NCBI RefSeq assembly: GCF_013349955.1
Contig: NZ_JABVXC010000014.1
Coordinates: 1 to 63,462 of the forward strand
Reading direction: 5' to 3'
Length of the DNA: 63,462 nucleotides
From: Onishia taeanensis
Lineage (GTDB): Bacteria > Pseudomonadota > Gammaproteobacteria > Pseudomonadales > Halomonadaceae
Below are positions 9,557 to 18,993 of this stretch, one piece after another. Position 1 is the stretch's first letter, and the number at the start of each line of letters is the position of its first letter. The position numbers and the translations under genes were made by a program. The notes under the pieces are model-generated. The model was not told where the DNA came from. It was given only the letters and a program-made list of their open reading frames with translations, and made no database searches.

Positions 9557-10045
9557 ATGGTGAAGCATCGCCACCGGTCAGACGGCCGGTCTATCAGTCG
9601 CGGGATGGTTTGGTTGTTTGGCCTTGCGCTGCTTGCCAGCGCGAGCCTGGGAACGGCCCAGGCCGAACAGCTCGAACGCTTTGGCCGCTACCAGGTCCAC
9701 TACAACGCGGTGAACACCAGTTTCCTGACGCCGGAGGTTGCGGCGGCAAACGGTATCCAGCGCAGCCGAGTGCAGGCACTGCTGAACGTCAGCGTGCGCG
9801 AGGAACAGCAGAACGGCACCACTCGCCCGGTACAAGCCTCGGTGGAAGGCAGAGTCGGCAACCTGGCCGGCCAATCGCAGCCACTAACCTTTCGCACCGT
9901 GCGCGAAGACGGTGCCGTCTATCATCTGGCGACCTTCCGCATTCAGGAAGACGAGCCGATGCGCTTCGATCTGAGCGTGCGCTATGACCGCAATGCGTCA
10001 CCTGCCAAGGTGAGTTTCATCCAGCGCTTCTATATCGACCGCTGA
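9557..10045 (+). CDS. exported DUF4426 protein
   Basis: Function unknown. The 162-residue protein has an extended basic N terminus, a hydrophobic core (WLFGLALLASASLG) and a likely signal peptidase site at AQA-EQ, so it should be periplasmic. The mature part is beta-rich with no cysteines or catalytic motif. It resembles the DUF4426 protein that follows metW in Pseudomonas. It lies 34 nt after metW and may share its transcript. Confidence 0.82.
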   Translation: MVKHRHRSDGRSISRGMVWLFGLALLASASLGTAQAEQLERFGRYQVHYNAVNTSFLTPEVAAANGIQRSRVQALLNVSVREEQQNGTTRPVQASVEGRVGNLAGQSQPLTFRTVREDGAVYHLATFRIQEDEPMRFDLSVRYDRNASPAKVSFIQRFYIDR

Positions 10046-10061
10046 AACGACCGGAGCGCCC

Positions 10062-10394
10062 ATGCGCGGCACCCTTCTTGCCCACCTTGCCGACCTCGAC
10101 GCCACCGGCGGCCTGGCCATCGCCCTGCCCGATGGCCGGGCGGGCTTGCTGGTACGGGTGCATGGCCGGCTTTATGGCTATGAAAACCGCTGCCCGCACC
10201 GCGACAGCCGGCTCGATATCGACACCAATCGCTTCCTTGCGGATGGCGGCGAACTGATCCAGTGCGCCCATCATGGCGCCCTCTTTCTGCCGGAGAGCGG
10301 CGAGTGCGTGGCGGGCCCCTGCCAGTATGAATCGCTGGAACCGCTAGCGCTCAGCATCGACGACCAGGGCGGCATCCATCTGGCGCGTGAGTGA
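10062..10394 (+). CDS. small Rieske [2Fe-2S] protein
   Basis: A 110-residue stand-alone Rieske domain. The two cluster motifs are complete: C44-P-H46 (ENRCPHRD) and C68-A-H-H71 (QCAHHGA). It resembles the ferredoxin components of dioxygenases and NirD-like proteins, but no reductase or oxygenase is nearby, so partner and role are unknown. It starts 16 nt after the DUF4426 gene. Its last 51 bp overlap the 3' end of sfsA on the other strand. Confidence 0.85.
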   Translation: MRGTLLAHLADLDATGGLAIALPDGRAGLLVRVHGRLYGYENRCPHRDSRLDIDTNRFLADGGELIQCAHHGALFLPESGECVAGPCQYESLEPLALSIDDQGGIHLARE

Positions 10395-11144
10395 TACCGG
10401 CAGGGGCCTCGCCAACCGAATGCCGACTGGCACGCCCCCCTGCCAGTCGACCTCACAGCCATAGGCCAGCACCTCGACGCCCGCGGCGACTGCCTCGCCC
10501 AGCGCCTGGGCATAGACCGAGTCGATGTGCGCCGCCGGGGCGACGTCGTCGATCCCGGTATGCGTCACGCAGAACAGCAATACCGCGCGCTGGCCTTCAG
10601 ACGCCAGTCGGCTCAGCACCTCGAGATGTCGACGGCCACGCTCGCTGACCGCGTCCGGAAAATAACCGTGGCCGTCGGGCTCCCTGAGGGTGACCTGCTT
10701 AACTTCAACATAAGCTTCGACATAAGCCTCGACGTAAGCCGCGCTATCGGCGTCCGCGCCTGATTCGGCCAAGCGGAAATCGAGTCGCGCGCCCTCGACG
10801 CGCACTTCTCGCTTCAGCTCGGTGAGGCCCGCCAACGGTTCGATACGCCCGGCGCGCAGCGCTTCTTCGACGATTGCATTGGTGCGCCCGGTATGCACCG
10901 AGGCCAGCGCCGTACCGCCATCAGGCTGTGGCAGCGCGATCAACTCCCAGGTCCAGCCAAGCTTGCGCTTGGGATTGTCGCTCGGCGACAGCCAGACCCG
11001 GGCCCCGGGCACGTTCACTGCACGCATCGAGCCGGTATTGGGGCAGTGCGCCACCACCTCGCGACCGTCGTCGAGACGCACATCGGCAAGAAAGCGCTTG
11101 TAGCGACGAATCAGGATGCCGGGCATCAGGCGTGGGTAGTCCAT
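10344..11144 (-). CDS. sfsA: SfsA family protein with duplicated AYVE codons
   Basis: SfsA proteins have a nuclease-like fold and bind DNA; the E. coli gene was named for sugar fermentation stimulation. The 266-residue protein has the N-terminal motif RYKRFLADV, the HCPNTGSM box and the conserved V-K motif (VEVKQVTL). Directly before that motif the residues AYVEAYVEAYVE come from a 12-bp near-perfect tandem repeat at about 10705-10742. The reading also runs longer than the roughly 234 residues of E. coli SfsA. The ATG overlaps the stop of the upstream aminotransferase (TGATG). Confidence 0.9.
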   Translation of the reverse strand: MDYPRLMPGILIRRYKRFLADVRLDDGREVVAHCPNTGSMRAVNVPGARVWLSPSDNPKRKLGWTWELIALPQPDGGTALASVHTGRTNAIVEEALRAGRIEPLAGLTELKREVRVEGARLDFRLAESGADADSAAYVEAYVEAYVEVKQVTLREPDGHGYFPDAVSERGRRHLEVLSRLASEGQRAVLLFCVTHTGIDDVAPAAHIDSVYAQALGEAVAAGVEVLAYGCEVDWQGGVPVGIRLARPLPVSLTRQMDAALVVDAER

Positions 11145-12346
11145 CAGGGCCTCTCCGTCACCGACGGTCCGGACTGACGCGCCAGAAAGCGTCCGAGACG
11201 CGCCACGGCCTCTTCGAGACGCGCAATATCGGCGGTAAAGGCGATGCGGACATGATGCTCGCCACCGGTCACCGCGAAGTCGATGCCCGGAGTGATGGCG
11301 ACGTTCTCTTCCTCCAGCAGGCGACGGCAGAAGGCCAAACTATCTTGACTGTAGCGGCTGATATCGAGCCACAGGTAGAAGGCCCCCTGAGGGGGCAACG
11401 CGGGCGCCAGCCCCAGGCCCGCCAGCCCTTCCAGCAGCGCATCGCGGCGTCGATGCAGCTCACGACGGCGGCGCTCCAGCTCGTCGCGGCATTCCGGCGT
11501 AAAGGCGGCCAGAGCAGCATGCTGGGAGGGGGTCGGCGCGGCGAGAAAGACATTCTGGGCGAGTCGCGTCAGCGGCTCCACGGCGTTCTCCGGCGCTACC
11601 AGCCAACCGAGGCGCCAACCGGTCATGCCGAAATACTTCGAGAAACTGTTGACCACGTAGGCCTCGGGCGCCACGGCGGTCGCCGACACCGGGGCCACGT
11701 CATAGGTCAGGCCCTGATAGATCTCATCGACCAGTAGCGCCCCCTGTCGCGCGGCCACGGTCTCGGCCACCGCGGCGAGCTGGCCTGCATCCAGGGTATG
11801 CCCGGTGGGGTTGGAGGGCGTGGCCAGCATCGCGAGCCTGGTCTCATCGCGCCAGTGGCGTTCGATCAGTGCGTCATCCAGTTGCCAGCCGCTGTCCGGG
11901 CCCACCGCCACGGTATCCAGCTCGGCCTCGGCCAGTGCCATGAAATGCCGATTGCAGGGATAGGTCGGATCGGCCATCAGCACCCGATCGCCGCGTTGCA
12001 CCAGCAGTTGGCTGGCCAGCAGCAGGGCCCCGGAGGCCCCCGGAGTGACGATGATCCGCGTAGGGTCGACCCGGGCACCGAAATGCTCGGCGTAGTGGCC
12101 GGCGATGGCCTCGCGCAGCGCCGGCAGCCCAGCGGCGGGCGTATACCGGGTATGGCCCGCTGCCAGCGCCTGTTGGCCGGCAGCGATCACCGGCGCTGGC
12201 GTCGGAAAATCGGGCTCGCCGATCTCCAGATGAATCACGTCATGACCCGCCGCCTCGCGAGCCTGGGCAGCCTCGAGCAGGCTCATGACCCGAAACGGCT
12301 GAACCCGATCCAGCCTGTCACTGAACGACCCGGCACTGAACGACAT
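11144..12346 (-). CDS. PLP-dependent class I/II aminotransferase
   Basis: A 400-residue fold-type I aminotransferase. It has the substrate motif LEIGEPDFPTP, the NPTGH turn, the Asp/Tyr cofactor region (LVDEIYQGL) and the PLP lysine in NSFSKYFGMTGWRLGW. Sequence cannot settle whether it acts on aspartate, alanine or another amino acid. The ATG at 12346 is preceded by AGGGAG, and its first residues precede a conserved RVMSLLEAA helix. The aminotransferase-dksA pairing also occurs in Pseudomonas. It shares an operon with sfsA and is divergent from dksA. Confidence 0.88.
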   Translation of the reverse strand: MSFSAGSFSDRLDRVQPFRVMSLLEAAQAREAAGHDVIHLEIGEPDFPTPAPVIAAGQQALAAGHTRYTPAAGLPALREAIAGHYAEHFGARVDPTRIIVTPGASGALLLASQLLVQRGDRVLMADPTYPCNRHFMALAEAELDTVAVGPDSGWQLDDALIERHWRDETRLAMLATPSNPTGHTLDAGQLAAVAETVAARQGALLVDEIYQGLTYDVAPVSATAVAPEAYVVNSFSKYFGMTGWRLGWLVAPENAVEPLTRLAQNVFLAAPTPSQHAALAAFTPECRDELERRRRELHRRRDALLEGLAGLGLAPALPPQGAFYLWLDISRYSQDSLAFCRRLLEEENVAITPGIDFAVTGGEHHVRIAFTADIARLEEAVARLGRFLARQSGPSVTERP

Positions 12347-12506
12347 AGACGACTCCCTAAAGCGACCCCACTCGTGGCCAGGATGAGTGGCTAGAATAAG
12401 CGACCGATGGCGAGAAACACTGGACGTCGCCAACAGGCGGCACGGTCAATACGGTATGGTAACCGGTTAACGCAGCGCCTCTACAGCAAAGAAGGTGTCA
12501 CAACGG

Positions 12507-12535
12507 TTGCGTTCGCGGCTTTTTTTCGCTAAATA
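12507..12535 (+). promoter_or_regulatory. candidate sigma-70 promoter for dksA
   Basis: TTGCGT (12507-12512), a 17-nt spacer containing a T7 run, then TAAATA (12530-12535), about 80 nt before the dksA ATG. Motif-based only. Confidence 0.45.
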
Positions 12536-12614
12536 CACTGGGTTTTGGGCCCGCGATGGATAGCACCCTTCGAACGGGTATCGGCCCCAGTCACTCGAGT
12601 AATGAGGCAGCCAC

Positions 12615-13052
12615 ATGCCAGCAGCAGCACAAACCCCGGAAGCACTCAAGCGATTCACCCCGTACGAGCCGGCGCCGGGTGAAGAGTATATGAACGACAA
12701 GCAGCTAGCGCACTTCCGGCAGATCCTGCTCGACTGGAAAAAGGATTTGATGGAAGAAGTGGATCGCACCGTGCGCCACCTGCAGGAAGACGCCAACAAC
12801 TACGCGGACCCGGCGGATCGTGCCACCCAGGAAGAAGGCTTCAACCTGGAGCTGCGTACCCGAGATCGCGAGCGCAAGCTGCTCAAGAAGATCAACGAAA
12901 CCATCGACAAGATCGATGAGGACGACTACGGCTTTTGTGAAGCCTGCGGCGTCGAGATCGGCATTCGCCGCCTCGAGGCGCGCCCCACTGCGACTCAGTG
13001 CGTCGATTGCAAGACTCTGGCCGAACTCAAGGAAAAGCAGCTCGGCGGCTGA
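12615..13052 (+). CDS. dksA: RNA polymerase-binding transcription factor DksA
   Basis: Binds the RNA polymerase secondary channel and, with ppGpp, lowers rRNA and raises amino-acid biosynthetic transcription. The 145-residue protein has the long coiled-coil, the acidic tip DPADRA (D66, D69) and a complete zinc site C108-x2-C111 ... C129-x2-C132. The start at 12615 follows GAGG and gives the usual proteobacterial N-terminal extension. It is followed by gluQ, as in E. coli and Pseudomonas. Confidence 0.96.
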   Translation: MPAAAQTPEALKRFTPYEPAPGEEYMNDKQLAHFRQILLDWKKDLMEEVDRTVRHLQEDANNYADPADRATQEEGFNLELRTRDRERKLLKKINETIDKIDEDDYGFCEACGVEIGIRRLEARPTATQCVDCKTLAELKEKQLGG

Positions 13053-13180
13053 CTGCAGCTTGCCCGCCAGGCCTGCGCGGCCACCTTGGCCATCTTCGAC
13101 GGGCACCCTCGGGTGCCCGTCGGCGTATCCAGCGCCCCTTTTTGAGCGCCCCCTTTCCAGTTCCCTTGCCACGTGTTCCG

Positions 13181-14086
13181 ATGAGCCCTGCTATGAACGA
13201 CTACCGCGGACGCTTCGCCCCCACTCCCTCCGGCCCCTTGCACTTCGGGTCGTTGGTCGCGGCGCTGGGCAGCTACCTGGATGCCCGCAAGGCAGGAGGC
13301 CGTTGGGAAGTGCGCATAGAAGACATCGATCCGCCACGCTGCCCAAAAGGCGCGAGCGATACCATCCTGCGCCAGCTCGAGGCTTTCGGCCTTCACTGGG
13401 ACGGCCCGATACGCTACCAGCGAACGCGCAACAGGGCTTACGCGGCGGCTCTGCAACAACTCGCTGACGCGGGGCTCGCCTATCCCTGCAGCTGCTCGCG
13501 CAAGCAGTGGCGGGATTACCCCACCTATCCCGGCTGGTGCCGCGACGGTCCCTGCGACCCCAAGGCGCCCCTGGCCTGGCGGCTGCGCAGCGACCTTGGA
13601 CTGCGACCGGTGGTCTGGCACGACCGCCTCTACGGTCGACAGTGCCTGGACCCGGCCGACCTCGGCGACGTGGTGCTCAAACGCAAGGACGCCCTCTGGG
13701 CCTATCAGTTGGCGGTGGTGGTCGACGATGCCGACCAGGCGATCAGCGATGTGGTGCGCGGCGTCGACCTGCTCGACAATACGCCCTGGCAGCGACAGCT
13801 GCAGGCTGCCTTGGGGCTGCCTGAGCCCCGCTACCTGCACCTGCCGCTGGTGATCGGCGATGACGGCCAGAAACTCTCCAAGCAGAACCTGGCCCGGCCG
13901 CTGCCCGAAGACGAGCGCGTCCGCCCGCTGCTGCATCAGGCCGTCTCGGCGCTCGACCAGACGCCAGCCCCCGCTCTTGCCACCGCACCGGTCGAGGATC
14001 AGCTGGCTGCCGCCATCGCCGCCTGGGACCCCACGCGACTGACCGCCGGCAGTACATCCGTGGCTCCGAACTGGCCCGCTGCCTAG
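13181..14086 (+). CDS. gluQ: glutamyl-Q tRNA(Asp) synthetase
   Basis: A truncated GluRS-like enzyme that attaches glutamate to queuosine in the anticodon of tRNA-Asp. The 301-residue protein has only the catalytic half of GluRS: RFAPTPSGPLHFGSL (HIGH variant), a zinc site (CSCSRKQW ... YPGWC) and KLSKQN in place of KMSKS. Either ATG 13181 (MSPAMNDY) or ATG 13193 (MNDYRG) could be used; neither has a strong ribosome-binding site. The gene follows dksA by 128 nt. Confidence 0.93.
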   Translation: MSPAMNDYRGRFAPTPSGPLHFGSLVAALGSYLDARKAGGRWEVRIEDIDPPRCPKGASDTILRQLEAFGLHWDGPIRYQRTRNRAYAAALQQLADAGLAYPCSCSRKQWRDYPTYPGWCRDGPCDPKAPLAWRLRSDLGLRPVVWHDRLYGRQCLDPADLGDVVLKRKDALWAYQLAVVVDDADQAISDVVRGVDLLDNTPWQRQLQAALGLPEPRYLHLPLVIGDDGQKLSKQNLARPLPEDERVRPLLHQAVSALDQTPAPALATAPVEDQLAAAIAAWDPTRLTAGSTSVAPNWPAA

Positions 14087-14210
14087 CCCAGAAGAGATAA
14101 CCGACGCTGAGTAACGCCAGTTGCCCGGTCGTTGGATCGACTAAGGCGCCCGGCGAAGTCGGCTCGCCAAACAGTACGAGCACCACGGGCGTCAACCTAA
14201 GGAGAGGTCC

Positions 14211-14387
14211 ATGTACGTCTATCGCATCATGCTGTTGCTGGTCTTCGTCGGCTACCTGCTCTCACCGGTGCTGATGAATGGCTGGGCCAGCCCCGATAGC
14301 GTCTGGTATCGCCCTTTCGTTATCTGGGGGGTGCTGATCGCGCTATCGCTATGGCTGGAGCAAAAGAGGGCCCTGGATGAGGGTTGA
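14211..14387 (+). CDS. cbrX: small membrane protein upstream of cbrA (CbrX-like)
   Basis: A 58-residue ORF with an AGGAGAGG ribosome-binding site, two predicted membrane helices (IMLLLVFVGYLL and FVIWGVLIALSLWL) and a short charged tail. It overlaps cbrA by 11 nt (cbrA ATG at 14377). Pseudomonas has a small ORF called cbrX at the same place, reported to be translationally coupled to cbrA. The assignment here rests on position, size and overlap, not on a search. The protein itself has no known activity. Confidence 0.8.
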   Translation: MYVYRIMLLLVFVGYLLSPVLMNGWASPDSVWYRPFVIWGVLIALSLWLEQKRALDEG

Positions 14388-17382
14388 AGGCCTGTCTCCC
14401 TTACTGCTGGTAGGCGGTGGCTATCTGGCACTGCTTTTCCTGTGTGCACTGGCGGTAGAACGGCGCTGGTTCCCCTCGCGCCTCGTGCACCATCCGGCGA
14501 TCTATACCCTGGCGCTCGGCGTCTATGCCAGCGCCTGGGCGATATATGGCAGCATGGAGCTAGCCGGCCGGGTCGGCTATGGCTACCTGGCCTACTACCT
14601 GGGGGCGGCCGGCGCCGTTCTACTGGCCCCGGTGCTGCTGCTGCCGATCCAACGCCTGACCCGCACCTATCAATTGGCCTCACTGGCCGACCTGTTTGCC
14701 TTCCGCTTCCGCTCGCGCTGGGTCGGCACTCTGGTCACCGTGATCAGCGCCATGGCGGTGTTGCCGCTGCTGGCACTGCAGGTGCAGACCCTGGGCCAGG
14801 CGATCCAGCAGCTCACGGGCACGGCGTCGCCAGCGCTTGCGGCGCTAGGGTTCTGCCTGGTGATAGCCGTGTTCGCGGTGGTCTTTGGCGCGCGTCACAC
14901 CCACCTCAACGCCCATCAAGACACCCTGCTTGCCGTGATCGCCGTTGAGTCGCTGGTCAAGCTCGCCGCCATGCTGGCGCTGGGGGCCATCGCCCTGTTC
15001 GGGATCTTCGACGGCCCCAGCGACCTGCAGGCCTGGCTCGAAGGCCCGGGGCTTACCCATCAAGCCGGCATCAGCGAGCTCGATGCGGGGCAGTGGCGCA
15101 CCCTGTTACTGCTATTTTTCGCCGCCGCCTTCCTGATGCCGCACATGTTCCACCTGACCTTCGCCGAGCGCCTTTCCTCGCGTGCGCTGCTGCAGGCCGG
15201 CTGGAGTCTGCCGCTTTATCTATTGCTGATGGCCCTGCCGGTGCCGCTGATCCTGTGGGGCGCTCAGCGCGCCAGCATTGCCCCGCCGGGTCTTGAGAGC
15301 GCCTATCTGGCCTTCGCCCTGTCCGCCTCACCGTGGGTCGATGCGCTGGCCTTCCTGGCCGGCCTCGCCGCGGCCAGCGGCACCCTGATCATCATAGCCC
15401 TGGCCCTGTCAGGCATGATCCTCAATCATCTGGTGCTGGTCGCTCACCCACCGGATCACCGGGGCGACCTATATCGGTGGCTGCGCTGGCTTAGGCGGGC
15501 GCTGGTGGTGGCGGTGATTCTTTCCGGCTGGCTCTACTATCGCACCCTGGGCCTTGCCCATGACCTGACCACCCTCGGCATCGCCTCCTTTTCCGGCATG
15601 GCTCAATGCCTGCCGGGGCTGTTAGCGCTGCTCTACTGGCCCGGCGCCAATCGCAAGGGCATGGTCAGTGGGCTACTGGTGGGTACGGGTCTTTGGGTGC
15701 TGGGCCTGTGGCTGCCGCTGGTCACCGAGCTACCGCCCTGGGTGCTGGTACCGCCCGGCCTGGAGAGCCTGTCGAGCGCGCCTGCCTGGTATAGCGTCAC
15801 GCTGGTGGCGCTGGCTGCCAACGCGGTGATCCTGATTGTCGTCTCGCTTTTGACGCGCACCTCGGAAGGCGAACGAACCGCCGCCGAGGCCTGTGCCGCG
15901 GACCCGGTGATTCGACCCAAGCGCCTGCCGCTTAGCGTCAGCCACGGCGAAGACTTCAAGCATCATCTCACCCCGGCGCTGGGGGCCGATGTCGCCGGGC
16001 GCGAGGTCGAGCGCGCCCTGGCATCGCTCGAGCTGACCTCCTGGGAGCACCGCCCCTATGCGCTGCGCCGGCTGCGCGATCGTATCCAGGCCAACCTTTC
16101 GGGACTGATGGGCCCGTCGGTGGCCCAGGACATCGTCGATCGCTGCCTGCCCTATCGTCGCAACGGGGCAGGGCTGGGAAAAGAGCCAGTCGACGATATT
16201 CACTTCGTCGAAAGCCGCCTGGAAGCCTATCGTTCGCGCCTCACTGGCCTGGCCCGAGAGCTCGACGGCCTGCGCCGCTACCATCGCCGCACCCTCACCC
16301 AGCTCCCCATCGGCCTGTGCGCCTTCGGCGACGATGATGAACTGCTGATGTGGAACGATGCCCTGGCAGCGCTCTCCGGCATCGATGGCGAGCGCGTCGT
16401 CGGCGCCCACCGAGACAGCCTGCCGGCGCCCTGGGCCGAACTACTCGGCCGGCTGCTCAGCAACGGCCAGCGCCACCTCTACAAACAGCCGGTGACGCTT
16501 GCCGGCAGTACGCGCTATCTGAGTCTGCACCAGGCTACGCTGGATACGGATGACGACGCCTATGGCGGCCGAGTGATCCTGATCGAGGATCACAGCGAGA
16601 TGAAGTGGCTCGAGGACGAGCTGGTGCACGCCGCCCGGCTGGCCTCGATCGGCCAACTGTCCGCCGGGGTCGCCCATGAAATCGGCAACCCCATCACCGG
16701 TATCTCATCGCTGGCCCAGAACCTGCGCTATGACACCGATGACCCTGCGCTGCTGGAGACGGCCGACCAGATTCAGAGCCTCACCGAGCGCGTCTCGCGC
16801 ATCGTCGGCTCGCTAGTCGGCTTCGCCCACGGCGGCCATCAGGACAACACCGGGCGCTATGCCACAGCCAAGCCTCGCGAGCTGACCGACGAGGCGCTTC
16901 ACTTGATTCAGTTGGCACGCACGGGCCAGGATGTGACCTATCACAATCATTGCCCCGCCGACCTCGAGCTGGAGGCTGATGTCCAGCGGATGGTCCAGGT
17001 GATGATCAACCTGCTTGGCAACGCTCGCGATGCAAGCCCCGCCGGTGGTGCGATCGAGATCGACGCCCGGCGCCTTGAGGATGGCGAGGGCCGTAATGGC
17101 ATAGAATGGAGCGTGACCGACGCCGGCACGGGCATCGACGCCAGGGTCCGCGATCATCTTTTCGAGCCCTTCACCACCACCAAGGCGCCTGGCGAGGGCA
17201 CCGGCCTGGGCCTTGCCCTAGTCTATGGCATCCTAGCCGAGCATCAGGGACGGATCCAAACCGAATCGCCCCCCACCGGGCGCGAAAGCGGCACCCGCAT
17301 CGTCATGTGGCTGCCTGTCAGCAGGCGGCCACTGAGCAAAGAGGACAACGAGCTCCCCCATGAGCCGGATTCTGATCGTTGA
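14377..17382 (+). CDS. cbrA: CbrA-like hybrid transporter/sensor histidine kinase
   Basis: The sensor of the CbrA-CbrB system that sets carbon/nitrogen balance. The 1001-residue protein begins with a sodium:solute symporter domain (about residues 1-500, roughly 13 helices). A linker and PAS region follow, then the kinase: phospho-acceptor His767 in [10 protein letters not shown] box ([14 protein letters not shown]), G1 (DAGTGID) and G2 ([13 protein letters not shown]). In Pseudomonas CbrA transports histidine, but the natural signal remains debated. It is coupled to cbrX upstream and overlaps cbrB by 23 nt. Confidence 0.93.
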   Translation: MRVEGLSPLLLVGGGYLALLFLCALAVERRWFPSRLVHHPAIYTLALGVYASAWAIYGSMELAGRVGYGYLAYYLGAAGAVLLAPVLLLPIQRLTRTYQLASLADLFAFRFRSRWVGTLVTVISAMAVLPLLALQVQTLGQAIQQLTGTASPALAALGFCLVIAVFAVVFGARHTHLNAHQDTLLAVIAVESLVKLAAMLALGAIALFGIFDGPSDLQAWLEGPGLTHQAGISELDAGQWRTLLLLFFAAAFLMPHMFHLTFAERLSSRALLQAGWSLPLYLLLMALPVPLILWGAQRASIAPPGLESAYLAFALSASPWVDALAFLAGLAAASGTLIIIALALSGMILNHLVLVAHPPDHRGDLYRWLRWLRRALVVAVILSGWLYYRTLGLAHDLTTLGIASFSGMAQCLPGLLALLYWPGANRKGMVSGLLVGTGLWVLGLWLPLVTELPPWVLVPPGLESLSSAPAWYSVTLVALAANAVILIVVSLLTRTSEGERTAAEACAADPVIRPKRLPLSVSHGEDFKHHLTPALGADVAGREVERALASLELTSWEHRPYALRRLRDRIQANLSGLMGPSVAQDIVDRCLPYRRNGAGLGKEPVDDIHFVESRLEAYRSRLTGLARELDGLRRYHRRTLTQLPIGLCAFGDDDELLMWNDALAALSGIDGERVVGAHRDSLPAPWAELLGRLLSNGQRHLYKQPVTLAGSTRYLSLHQATLDTDDDAYGGRVILIEDHSEMKWLEDELVHAARLASIGQLSAGVAHEIGNPITGISSLAQNLRYDTDDPALLETADQIQSLTERVSRIVGSLVGFAHGGHQDNTGRYATAKPRELTDEALHLIQLARTGQDVTYHNHCPADLELEADVQRMVQVMINLLGNARDASPAGGAIEIDARRLEDGEGRNGIEWSVTDAGTGIDARVRDHLFEPFTTTKAPGEGTGLGLALVYGILAEHQGRIQTESPPTGRESGTRIVMWLPVSRRPLSKEDNELPHEPDSDR

Positions 17383-18742
17383 AGACGAAAGCATCATCCG
17401 CAGCGCTCTGAAGCGGCTGCTGGAGCGCCATGGCCACGAGGTCAGCGAGGCCGCTTCGGTGGCCGAGGCAGAGGCGTTGGATCCCCAGGGTTTTTCCTTG
17501 GTGATCAGCGATCTACGCCTGCCCGGCGACCCTGGCACCGCGATGATCGAGCGTGCCGCACCGGTGCCGGTGCTGATCATGACCAGCTACGCCAGCATGC
17601 GCTCGGCGGTCGATGCCCTGAAACAAGGCGCGGTCGACTACATTGCCAAGCCCTTTGACCATGACGAGCTGCTCGAGACCGTGGACCGGGCGCTGCGTGA
17701 GCATAGCGTCGAGCCCCCGGCGTCTGAGCAGGCAGGCGAGGCTGTACCTCAATCGATGATCGGCGACTGTCCGGCCATGCAGGTGGTCTATACCCGGATC
17801 CGCAAGACCGCTCCGGCCGACGTCACGGTGCTGATCCAAGGGGAGTCGGGCACCGGCAAGGAACTGGTGGCCCGCGCCATTCACCGCCAGAGCAAGCGCA
17901 CCAAGGCGCCGCTGATCTGCGTCAACTGCGCGGCGATTCCCGAGACCCTGATCGAATCCGAACTATTCGGCCATGAGAAGGGCGCCTTCACCGGCGCCAG
18001 CGCGGCCCGCACCGGCCTGGTCGAGGCTGCCGACGGCGGCACCCTGTTTCTGGATGAGATCGGCGAGCTGCCACTGGATGCCCAGGCCCGGCTGCTGCGT
18101 GTGCTGCAGGAAGGCGAAATCCGCAAGATCGGCTCGGTAGAGACTCGTCACGTCGATGTGCGCCTGATCGCCGCCACCCACCGCGACCTCCAGGCGCTGT
18201 CGAAGACCGGCGAATTTCGCCTCGACCTCTACTATCGCCTCAACGTCATGCAGATCGACCTGCCGCCGCTACGCGAGCGCGATGACGATATCCTGACCAT
18301 TACCGACGTGCTGCTCGAAGCCGCCTGCCGCCGCCATGACCGCCTGGGGCTCAAGTTATCGCGCAGCGCACGCCGCGAGATCCGCGACTACCTCTGGCCC
18401 GGCAATGTCCGTGAGCTCGAGAACGCCCTGGAGCGGGGCGTGATCCTTGCCGAAGGCCATCTGATCCATCCCGATGACCTGGGCCTGCGCCCCGTGTCGA
18501 CCTCGGCTCGTCCCACCGCCAGCCCCGCAGCGACGATGCGTGACGGGGCGATGGCTGAGGACATCAACGAGGAAGACCTGTCGCTGGAGGACTACTTCCA
18601 ACACTTCGTACTCGAGCATCAGGCAGAGATGAGCGAAACCGAACTGGCCCAGAAACTCGGCATCAGCCGCAAGTGCCTGTGGGAACGCCGGCAACGCCTG
18701 GGCATCCCCAGAAAGCGCAGCGCCCGCAGCCGGCAGGCCTGA
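17360..18742 (+). CDS. cbrB: CbrB-like sigma-54 response regulator
   Basis: An NtrC-family activator. The 460-residue protein has a receiver domain with phospho-acceptor D51, T75 and K97; an AAA+ domain with Walker A GESGTGKE (161-168), the sigma-54 contact loop GAFTGA (208-213) and Walker B (LFLDEIGE); and a Fis-type helix-turn-helix at the C terminus ([19 protein letters not shown]). In Pseudomonas the main CbrB target is the sRNA gene crcZ immediately downstream. Here a sigma-54 promoter and an RNA-like element occupy that spot. The stop lies inside the first terminator. Confidence 0.94.
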   Translation: MSRILIVEDESIIRSALKRLLERHGHEVSEAASVAEAEALDPQGFSLVISDLRLPGDPGTAMIERAAPVPVLIMTSYASMRSAVDALKQGAVDYIAKPFDHDELLETVDRALREHSVEPPASEQAGEAVPQSMIGDCPAMQVVYTRIRKTAPADVTVLIQGESGTGKELVARAIHRQSKRTKAPLICVNCAAIPETLIESELFGHEKGAFTGASAARTGLVEAADGGTLFLDEIGELPLDAQARLLRVLQEGEIRKIGSVETRHVDVRLIAATHRDLQALSKTGEFRLDLYYRLNVMQIDLPPLRERDDDILTITDVLLEAACRRHDRLGLKLSRSARREIRDYLWPGNVRELENALERGVILAEGHLIHPDDLGLRPVSTSARPTASPAATMRDGAMAEDINEEDLSLEDYFQHFVLEHQAEMSETELAQKLGISRKCLWERRQRLGIPRKRSARSRQA

Positions 18743-18757
18743 TCAGGCCTGCTTTTT
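18733..18757 (+). terminator. intrinsic terminator overlapping the cbrB stop
   Basis: GCAGGCCT-GATC-AGGCCTGC followed by T5 (18753-18757). The TGA stop lies in the loop region. It insulates cbrB from the downstream RNA gene. Confidence 0.85.
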
Positions 18758-18779
18758 CGCCTCCACACGACCATGGTCT

Positions 18780-18812
18780 AAGCGCCTGCGAGTTCCATTC
18801 GCAGGCGCTTTT
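18780..18812 (+). terminator. second intrinsic terminator after cbrB
   Basis: A 12-bp perfect stem AAGCGCCTGCGA / TCGCAGGCGCTT with a 7-nt loop, followed by TTCC. In tandem with the terminator at 18733 it makes read-through into the RNA gene unlikely. Confidence 0.8.
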
Positions 18813-18842
18813 CCTCATCATGGCAGCCATCTCTGCACCAGT

Positions 18843-18893
18843 TGTTACCATCCCACACAAGAAATGCCCCAGTATGCGGCACCAGGGGTAACA
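18843..18893. promoter_or_regulatory. TGTTAC/GTAACA operator pair upstream of the sRNA (putative CbrB enhancer)
   Basis: TGTTAC (18843-18848) and its reverse complement GTAACA (18888-18893) lie 39 nt apart, about 75-125 bp upstream of the -24/-12 promoter, where NtrC-type activators bind. The flanks (CCATCCCACAC on the left, GGGGTAACACAATTGATG on the right) recur upstream of panB. I recall TGTTAC-type half-sites being described for Pseudomonas CbrB, not verified here. An A/T-rich stretch (about 18925-18966) separates operator and promoter and could bend. Confidence 0.55.
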
Positions 18894-18967
18894 CAATTGA
18901 TGTGCATATCAGGCGGAACTGATTAGAAAAAATATAACACACTGATTTTAATGAATTTTCTTAAACA

Positions 18968-18983
18968 TGGCATGAGCAGTGCA
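18968..18983 (+). promoter_or_regulatory. sigma-54 (-24/-12) promoter for the CrcZ-like RNA
   Basis: TGGCATGAGCAGTGCA keeps GG (18969-18970) and GC (18981-18982) exactly 10 nt apart, with TGGCA and TGCA close to the TGGCAC-N5-TTGCA consensus. The predicted transcript starts near 18994. A sigma-54-dependent activator, CbrB, is encoded just upstream. Confidence 0.8.
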
Positions 18984-18993
18984 ATGTTTAAGG

